13,431 bases of DNA from Beijerinckiaceae bacterium (GTDB lineage: Bacteria > Pseudomonadota > Alphaproteobacteria > Rhizobiales > Beijerinckiaceae): positions 1-13,431 of the forward strand of contig CANGOK010000060.1 of NCBI GenBank assembly GCA_947455285.1, given 5' to 3'. Under the pieces are notes generated by a model that saw nothing but the letters and a program-made list of their open reading frames with translations, did no database searches and was not told the DNA's origin. The position numbers and the translations under genes were made by a program. Shown in pieces: positions 8,639 to 13,431 of this stretch; within the stretch, counting starts at the first letter, position 1, and each line of letters opens with the position of its first letter.

Positions 8639-9241
8639 TTACTTGACGATGACCTTGGCGCCGACGGCAACGCGGCCGAAGAGGTCGATCACATCCATGT
8701 TCAGCATGCGAATGCAGCCAGATGAGACATCGTGGCCGATGGTCTCGGGCTCATTGGTGCCGTGGATGCGATAGAGGGTGTCGCGGCCGTTCTGGTAGAG
8801 ATAGAGGGCGCGCGCGCCAAGCGGATTGTCTGGCCCGCCAGAAAGGCCACCAGCCGCAGCGGTCGGCTTGAGATGCGGCCAGCGTTCCAGCATGTCGGCG
8901 GGCGGCATCCAGTGCGGCCATTCAGCCTTGCGGCCGATCTTGGCCTCGCCCGTCCAACCAGCGGCTTCAGAGCCCGTCGCGACGCCATAGCGGATCGCCT
9001 TGCCGTTGGGCATCACGAAATAAAGAAAGTGGCGTGTGGTGTCGACGATGACCGTGCCGGGGGCCTCGGTGGTCTGATAATCGACCTGATACCGACGATA
9101 ATCGATCTCGACCTCGAAATTCGGCGTCAACGCCAGATATTTAGAATCCTGCGCGGTGATCTTCGGATCGGGCACGGTCGCGTAGCAGCCGCCAAGGGTA
9201 AGGGCGAGAACGCCAACAAGGGAAAGTTTTTTCAAAAGCAT
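8639..9241 (-). CDS. L,D-transpeptidase (YkuD domain), predicted lipoprotein
   Basis: A 200-residue protein. The N-terminus MLLKKLSLVGVLALTLGGC is a lipoprotein signal peptide with lipobox L-G-G-C, so Cys19 is the predicted lipidated residue and the protein is exported. The YkuD catalytic motif is clear: H160 (RIHGTNEP), then H170-D-V-S-S-G-C176-I-R-M, with Cys176 as the nucleophile. A typical loop, GGPDNPLGARALYLY, precedes it. L,D-transpeptidases make 3-3 cross-links in peptidoglycan or attach outer-membrane proteins to it; which applies here cannot be seen. The ribosome site before ATG 9241 is weak. It is transcribed divergently from the deacetylase-family gene and ends 2 nt from the small ORF. 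Confidence 0.92.
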   Translation of the reverse strand: MLLKKLSLVGVLALTLGGCYATVPDPKITAQDSKYLALTPNFEVEIDYRRYQVDYQTTEAPGTVIVDTTRHFLYFVMPNGKAIRYGVATGSEAAGWTGEAKIGRKAEWPHWMPPADMLERWPHLKPTAAAGGLSGGPDNPLGARALYLYQNGRDTLYRIHGTNEPETIGHDVSSGCIRMLNMDVIDLFGRVAVGAKVIVK

Positions 9242-9372
9242 CGATAAAAGCCCCGTTCCGACCGAATCACCCGCGCCCCCGCTTTAGCATAACCGCCATC
9301 CTGCAGAGTCACCGCTCGCGGCCGCAGCGCACAAGAGATGGTCATGTTGTTTTTATGCAACGCAAGGCCATG

Positions 9373-9378
9373 TATACT
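9373..9378 (+). promoter_or_regulatory. Candidate -10 box for the deacetylase-family gene
   Basis: TATACT matches the -10 consensus at 5 of 6 bases, 29 nt before the preferred TTG start. The best -35-like element (TTGTTT, 9347-9352) is 20 nt away, longer than ideal. The rest of 9242-9407 shows no other convincing site. Confidence 0.3.
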
Positions 9379-9407
9379 GGCCAAAGACATTGACCGGGAA
9401 CGCCGCC

Positions 9408-10340
9408 TTGAAAACGCTGTTCGTCACCCACCCCATCGCGCTCCGCCATGAAATGGGCGAGGGCCATCCCGAACAGCCAGATCGCCTGCGCGTGATCGAG
9501 CGCATGCTGGAGGGGGAGGAATTCCAGCCCATCGCCCGCGAGATTGCGCCGCAAGGGAGCCGCGAGGCCATCCTGCGGGTGCATCCAGAGGTCTTCATCG
9601 CCGATCTTGAATCAAGCGCGCCCGCCAGCGGCTATGCGCAACTTGATGGCGACACCACCATGAATCCCTATACGCTCGAGGCCGCGCTGCGGGGCGTCGG
9701 CGCCTCCTGCCTTGCGGTGGATGAGGTGATGACGGGGCGCAGCGACAACGCCTTCGTTGGAATGCGCCCCCCTGGCCATCATGCCGAACGCTCGACCGCC
9801 ATGGGCTTCTGCTTCTTCAACAACGCCGCCATAGCCGCCCGCCACGCCCAGTCCGTGCATGGCGCAGAGCGCGTAGCCATCATGGATTTCGACGTTCACC
9901 ACGGCAATGGCACGCAAGACATCTTCTGGAACGACGCCAGCGTGCTCTACGCCTCCACGCACCAGATGCCGCTTTATCCGGGAACCGGCGCCGCCAACGA
10001 AACGGGCCTCTATGGCAATATCGTCAACGCGCCTCTGCGGGCGGGCGATGGCGGCGAGGCCTTTCGCGAGGCGTTGGAAGGCCGCGTCCTGCCTGCGCTC
10101 GACGCCTTCAGGCCGGACCTCGTCATCATCTCCGCTGGCTTTGACGCCCATATCCGCGACCCCCTCGGCAATCTCAATCTGATCGAGGAGGATTTCGACT
10201 GGGCCACCGCGAAGCTGATGGACATCGCCGACAAACACGCCAAGGGGCGCTTGGTCTCGGTCCTCGAAGGCGGATATGACCTGCAGGGGCTGGCGCGATC
10301 GGCCAGCGCCCATATAAAACGACTCATGGGCGCCGTCTAA
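9408..10340 (+). CDS. Histone-deacetylase-family amidohydrolase (class II HDAC / acetylpolyamine amidohydrolase-like)
   Basis: A 310-residue zinc amidohydrolase of the HDAC superfamily, which removes acyl groups from lysine, polyamines or other amines. Seen: FVTHPIALRHEMGEGHPEQP near the N-terminus; RPPGHHAERSTAMGFCFFNN with the catalytic His pair H124/H125; DFDVHHGNGTQDIF with zinc ligands D162 and H164; and SAGFDAH with the third ligand D246. The C-terminal SVLEGGYD loop is also typical. The actual substrate is unknown. I chose the TTG at 9408: GGGAA (9396-9400) stands 7 nt upstream and family members start just before the TLFVTHP strand. An in-frame TTG at 9390 would add six residues without a ribosome site. 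The MFS transporter gene follows after 26 nt, so the two are probably co-transcribed. Confidence 0.9.
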   Translation: MKTLFVTHPIALRHEMGEGHPEQPDRLRVIERMLEGEEFQPIAREIAPQGSREAILRVHPEVFIADLESSAPASGYAQLDGDTTMNPYTLEAALRGVGASCLAVDEVMTGRSDNAFVGMRPPGHHAERSTAMGFCFFNNAAIAARHAQSVHGAERVAIMDFDVHHGNGTQDIFWNDASVLYASTHQMPLYPGTGAANETGLYGNIVNAPLRAGDGGEAFREALEGRVLPALDAFRPDLVIISAGFDAHIRDPLGNLNLIEEDFDWATAKLMDIADKHAKGRLVSVLEGGYDLQGLARSASAHIKRLMGAV

Positions 10341-10366
10341 CGGCGCGCCGACGAGGGGGAGACAGC

Positions 10367-11587
10367 ATGACGACAACCACGGCGACGGCGGCCAGCGAAG
10401 GTTCAGCGCGTGAATTGCGCACGCTGGTGGTCATTTCCGCCGTGCATCTCGTCAGCCATTACTATTGGCTCGCCTTCGCGCCCATGATGCCAGCCCTGCG
10501 CGATCTCCTGAACGTCTCCTATACCGAGCTTGGCTTCGCCATCACCGTCATGAACGGAGTCTCGGCGCTCACGCAGGCGCCCACGGGATTCATCGTCGAC
10601 CGCTATGGCCCGCGCCTGTTGCTCTTCATCGGCGTGCTCATCGGCTCGGCGGGCTTCATGATGATCGGCGCTGTTCCCACCTATCCCATGCTGATCGCGG
10701 GCGCTGTGCTGATCGGCCTTGGCAACGCAGTCTATCACCCCGCCGATTATTCGATCCTCTCCGCCGAGATGCGCCCCGCGCGCATGGGCCGCGCCTATTC
10801 CATTCACAGCTTCACGGGCTACATCGGCTTCGCCATCGCCCCTCCGCTGGTGGGGGCGCTTCTTTGGGTCGATGGCGTGCGCTTCGCCCTTGTCGTGACG
10901 GGCCTTCTTGGCGTTGTGCTCGCCCTGCCGCTGCTTCCCGACATACCGGCCGAACAACATGGATTGAAGGAGCGTCACGCTTCGCCCAAGCAGCGCACCT
11001 CCGCCAAATCGCTCATCACACCCGGCGTCATCATCCTGACCCTCATGTTCACCACGCTGAACATGTCCACCGGCATGGTCCAGACCTTCATGATGGTCGC
11101 GCTGGAGCAGCTGTTCGACATGCCGCTGACAGCTGGCAATACGGCGCTGACGGTGTTCCTCAGCCTGCTTGTGGTGGGGATCATCATCGGCGGCTTCATC
11201 GCCGATGGCGTGAAACACCAGTCGACCATCGCATCGCTCGGCCTGATCGGCGCGGCGGCGCTCATCTGCGTGATCGGAGCGGTGAATCTGGGCGTGACCG
11301 GAACCATCGTCGTCTCGGGCGCCGCGGGCCTATTGGCGGGCGTCATCGTGCCCTCGCGCGATCTTCTGGTGCGTCAGGCCTCGCCGCCCGACGCCGTTGG
11401 CCGGGTCTTCGGCATCGTCACCACGGGCTTCAATTTCGGGGGCATGGTTGCGCCCATCGTGGGGGGCATGCTGGTCGACCATCACGCGCCAGCATGGATC
11501 TTCTACGCCTCCGCAGCCTTCATGCTGGTGACGGTGGTGATCGCGCTCGTGGTGGATCGTAGCGAGAAGCTGGCTTTGAAGCTTTAG
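10367..11587 (+). CDS. MFS transporter, fosmidomycin-resistance-like (12 TM)
   Basis: A 406-residue inner-membrane protein with about 12 hydrophobic segments and a central polar loop (about 195-218, EQHGLKERHASPKQRTSAK). The MFS motif A between helices 2 and 3 reads GFIVDRYGPR (74-83). LVSHYYWLAFAPMMPALR near the N-terminus and AVYHPADYSILSA (121-133) resemble the Fsr branch of the family, whose best known member exports fosmidomycin. The native substrate here is unknown. A strong ribosome site (GAGGGGGAG) stands before ATG 10367. The gene follows the deacetylase-family gene by 26 nt. Its stop overlaps that of convergent folK by 4 nt (TTAG), leaving no room for a terminator between them. Confidence 0.88.
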   Translation: MTTTTATAASEGSARELRTLVVISAVHLVSHYYWLAFAPMMPALRDLLNVSYTELGFAITVMNGVSALTQAPTGFIVDRYGPRLLLFIGVLIGSAGFMMIGAVPTYPMLIAGAVLIGLGNAVYHPADYSILSAEMRPARMGRAYSIHSFTGYIGFAIAPPLVGALLWVDGVRFALVVTGLLGVVLALPLLPDIPAEQHGLKERHASPKQRTSAKSLITPGVIILTLMFTTLNMSTGMVQTFMMVALEQLFDMPLTAGNTALTVFLSLLVVGIIIGGFIADGVKHQSTIASLGLIGAAALICVIGAVNLGVTGTIVVSGAAGLLAGVIVPSRDLLVRQASPPDAVGRVFGIVTTGFNFGGMVAPIVGGMLVDHHAPAWIFYASAAFMLVTVVIALVVDRSEKLALKL

Positions 11588-12093
11588 AGCTGGTCGGTCT
11601 TATTGACGCCGCTCGCGTCGACGCGTGAGCATAAATCCGCCACACGCTCTCCGCGCACTAATGTGTCCGGCGCGATCTCCGCCAGAGGCGTCAGCACGAA
11701 GGCGCGGTCGGCGAGGCGTGGGTGGGGAATGGTGAGGCCGGGCTCCTCCACCACGTAATCGCCATAAGTCAGGATATCGATGTCGAGCGTGCGCGGGCCC
11801 CAATGCTCGATACGCGCGCGACCCTGATCGCGTTCGATGGCGAGGCACAAATCAAGCAGTTCGCGCGCAGGCAGGCTCACGCGCAGCAACGCGGCCATGT
11901 TGAGAAAATCGGGCTGATCGAGCTTGCCCCATGGCGCTGTGCGATAAACCGAAGAGGTCGCGACCACAGCGACGCCCGGCGTCGAAGCCAGCCGCTCCAA
12001 CGCGAAGCGAAAGGCTGCGCGCACATCGCCCAGATTGCCGCCAAGCGACAATGCGGAAAAGATCGGCTCGTCAGAGACCACGCGCATACTCAT
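11584..12093 (-). CDS. folK: FolK, 2-amino-4-hydroxy-6-hydroxymethyldihydropteridine pyrophosphokinase
   Basis: A 169-residue cytosolic enzyme that transfers pyrophosphate from ATP to hydroxymethyldihydropterin, the step just before dihydropteroate synthase. Family motifs are all present: LGGNLGD (17-23), YRTAPWG (50-56), WGPRTLDIDIL (98-108) with the magnesium-binding aspartates D104 and D106, and PHPR (123-126). It is the last gene of folP-folB-folK and starts inside folB: the ATG at 12093 overlaps folB by 23 nt. A second in-frame ATG at 12087 (residue 3) is an alternative. Neither has a strong ribosome site, so translation probably depends on coupling to folB. Confidence 0.95.
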   Translation of the reverse strand: MSMRVVSDEPIFSALSLGGNLGDVRAAFRFALERLASTPGVAVVATSSVYRTAPWGKLDQPDFLNMAALLRVSLPARELLDLCLAIERDQGRARIEHWGPRTLDIDILTYGDYVVEEPGLTIPHPRLADRAFVLTPLAEIAPDTLVRGERVADLCSRVDASGVNKTDQL

Positions 12094-12454
12094 CGCGCGT
12101 GAGCCGCAATTCGATGCCCGCCGCGGCGATGCGCTCGGGGATCGGCGGCTTCAACTTGCGCACGCGCACCATGACCTCTTCAGCGGCGGGAAAGCGCGTC
12201 ATCAATCCACGCGCAAGCTCAACGCCAGCGCTCTCAACGAGCTTGTGGCGGCTGCCGGTGAAAAGCGTCTTCGTCGTCGCGACGATGACCTCGTAGTCGA
12301 GCGCATCCGATAGTTGATCGCTGCTCGCGGCGCGGCCCACATCGGTGAAAAGCTCGATGTCGATGGCGTAGGCTTGGCCGAACTCGCCCTCATGGGGATA
12401 CCAGCCATGATAGGCATGCAGCTCAAGCCCCTGGATCAATACTTTGGCTTTCAT
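12071..12454 (-). CDS. folB: FolB, dihydroneopterin aldolase
   Basis: A 127-residue enzyme that cleaves dihydroneopterin to hydroxymethyldihydropterin and glycolaldehyde. With the ATG at 12454 the known active-site residues of the family fall at E22 (YHGWYPHE), Y54 (DALDYEV) and K100 (VRKLKPPIP), the same numbers as in the well-studied Staphylococcus aureus enzyme. This ATG also has GGAG (minus strand, 12466-12463) 8 nt upstream. A GTG at 12460 overlapping the folP stop as GTGA is the alternative start, but lies only 2 nt from that GGAG. The gene sits between folP and folK and overlaps folK by 23 nt, so the three are surely one transcript. Confidence 0.95.
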   Translation of the reverse strand: MKAKVLIQGLELHAYHGWYPHEGEFGQAYAIDIELFTDVGRAASSDQLSDALDYEVIVATTKTLFTGSRHKLVESAGVELARGLMTRFPAAEEVMVRVRKLKPPIPERIAAAGIELRLTRDEYARGL

Positions 12455-12456
12455 GC

Positions 12457-13419
12457 TCACATCTCCACGCCAGCCGGATCCATCACGGCGGCGAAAACTT
12501 TCATGGCGTCTACATGGGCTGCGACATCATGGACGCGGATGATCTGCGCCCCCTGCATCACACCCATCAGATGCGCTGCGACCGAGCCCGCCGCGCGCTC
12601 TCTGGGCTCGCTGCGGCCAGTGGCCAGACCAATGGCGCGCTTGCGCGAGGCGCCCAGCAGAATGGGACACCCGAGGCTCTTCAGCCGCGCCAGATCGCGC
12701 ACACAGGTGAGGCTCTGCGCATGGGTCTTGCCAAAGCCGAAACCGGGATCGACGATCAGCTGTTCCTTGCGCATGCCAGCGGCAAGGCCGATCTCGATGG
12801 AGCGCGAGAGGAAAGCGAGCATCTCCTCCATCACATCGATCGTCGGATCATCGTCGAGGCGGTTGTGCATGATGACGGTGGGCGCGCCCGAGCGCGCGGC
12901 GACCTTCGCCAGTTCAGGATCGTGCTGGAAACCCCAGACGTCGTTGATGACCGAGGCGCCAGCCGCAAGCGCAGCTTCGGCCACCTGCGCCTTCATCGTG
13001 TCGATGGAAATGGGCAGGCTCGTGCGGGCCGCCAGCGCCGCGATCACCGGAACCACACGCGCGATCTCCTCCGCCGCGCTCACGGGCGCATGGCCGGGCC
13101 GGGTCGACTCGCCGCCGATGTCGAGAATGTCGGCGCCCTCCTCCACCAGCTGCATGCCATGGGCGATTGCCGCTTGATGGTCGAGAAACAGTCCGCCGTC
13201 AGAAAACGAATCCGGCGTCACATTGACGATGCCCATGACAAGGGGACGCGGACCCAGAAAGAGCGGATCGCGCGCAAGGGCCTTCGGCTGCGGAGCCTGC
13301 GTCGCAGGCGTGACGTCGCGCGCGGCCTCGGCAGGGTCAGGGTTCGCGGCAGCAGCGTCGAGCGCCTTCTTCGCGCCCCTGACGCCGCGCCCCAGCGCAA
13401 AGAGATATTTGTCGAACAT
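12457..13419 (-). CDS. folP: FolP, dihydropteroate synthase with N-terminal extension
   Basis: A 320-residue enzyme that joins p-aminobenzoate to hydroxymethyldihydropterin pyrophosphate; it is the sulfonamide target. Motifs in order: MGIVNVTPDSFSDGG (62-76), DIGGESTRPG (100-109), SIDT (138-141), INDVWG (158-163), DPGFGFGK (224-231), GASRKR (256-261) and RVHDV (295-299). The usual protein is about 265-285 residues and begins shortly before the first motif. Here some 55 residues precede it: a basic helical piece (MFDKYLFALGRGVRGAKKAL) and an Ala/Pro-rich linker. The ATG at 13419 has GGAG (13431-13428) 8 nt upstream, and no good start is seen nearer the core, so the extension is probably translated. 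First gene of folP-folB-folK; what lies upstream is outside the window. Confidence 0.95.
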   Translation of the reverse strand: MFDKYLFALGRGVRGAKKALDAAAANPDPAEAARDVTPATQAPQPKALARDPLFLGPRPLVMGIVNVTPDSFSDGGLFLDHQAAIAHGMQLVEEGADILDIGGESTRPGHAPVSAAEEIARVVPVIAALAARTSLPISIDTMKAQVAEAALAAGASVINDVWGFQHDPELAKVAARSGAPTVIMHNRLDDDPTIDVMEEMLAFLSRSIEIGLAAGMRKEQLIVDPGFGFGKTHAQSLTCVRDLARLKSLGCPILLGASRKRAIGLATGRSEPRERAAGSVAAHLMGVMQGAQIIRVHDVAAHVDAMKVFAAVMDPAGVEM

Positions 13420-13431
13420 CGCAGCCGCTCC

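Noticed and set aside
8458..8646. 62-codon ORF in another frame overlapping the small hypothetical gene
   Set aside because: The peptide is Arg/Ser/Pro-rich like off-frame readings and runs into the transpeptidase stop; the overlapping frame is more protein-like.
9242..9372. Promoter for the transpeptidase gene in the divergent region
   Set aside because: A TATGCT-like -10 is seen on the minus strand but with no -35 at acceptable spacing, so it was not called.
10403..11562. Long open frames in other frames across the MFS gene (271 codons minus, 365 codons plus)
   Set aside because: The His/Arg-rich or Asp/His-rich peptides are typical of off-frame readings; the MFS frame has clear membrane segments and a strong ribosome site.

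Overview
The window is visibly GC-rich, gene-dense chromosomal DNA, most likely from an alphaproteobacterium, probably of the order Hyphomicrobiales. Four signs point there: the imuA-imuB-dnaE2 gene order; an alphaproteobacterial SOS box (GAAC-N7-GAAC direct repeat) in front of imuA; a CtrA-type site (TTAA-N7-TTAAC) at 8373-8388; and a folP-folB-folK cluster. I cannot name the genus from the sequence alone.

Layout. 1-320 (minus): a type II toxin-antitoxin pair, with a StbD/Phd-YefM-like antitoxin complete and a RelE/StbE-like toxin cut by the window edge. 321-477: a divergent control region holding the antitoxin promoter and leader, then the imuA promoter with its LexA box. 478-5963 (plus): the SOS mutasome operon imuA, imuB, dnaE2. 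6004-6912 (plus): an MBL-fold hydrolase of the LACTB2 type, 40 nt behind dnaE2. 6913-8210 (minus): a universal stress protein and a DUF1499 membrane protein. 8211-8450: a control region with CtrA-like sites and small inverted repeats, followed by a small unknown ORF on the plus strand. 8639-9241 (minus): an L,D-transpeptidase lipoprotein. 9408-11587 (plus): a histone-deacetylase-family amidohydrolase followed 26 nt later by an MFS transporter. 11584-13419 (minus): folP, folB and folK, tightly packed and overlapping.

How the genes work together. On DNA damage, LexA should leave the box at 443-457. That switches on ImuA, ImuB and the error-prone polymerase DnaE2, which in this family perform mutagenic translesion synthesis together with the beta clamp. 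The fol genes give the dihydroneopterin aldolase, pyrophosphokinase and dihydropteroate synthase steps of folate synthesis. The remaining genes are general stress, envelope and transport functions with no clear link to each other.

I see no phage, IS element, CRISPR array, tRNA or rRNA, and no clear undescribed multi-gene system. The points most worth a second look are: an ImuB missing roughly 50-60 N-terminal residues of the usual palm region; an antitoxin Shine-Dalgarno sitting in the loop of a perfect hairpin that abuts its start codon; a CtrA-type site in front of an unknown small gene; and a long N-terminal extension on FolP.
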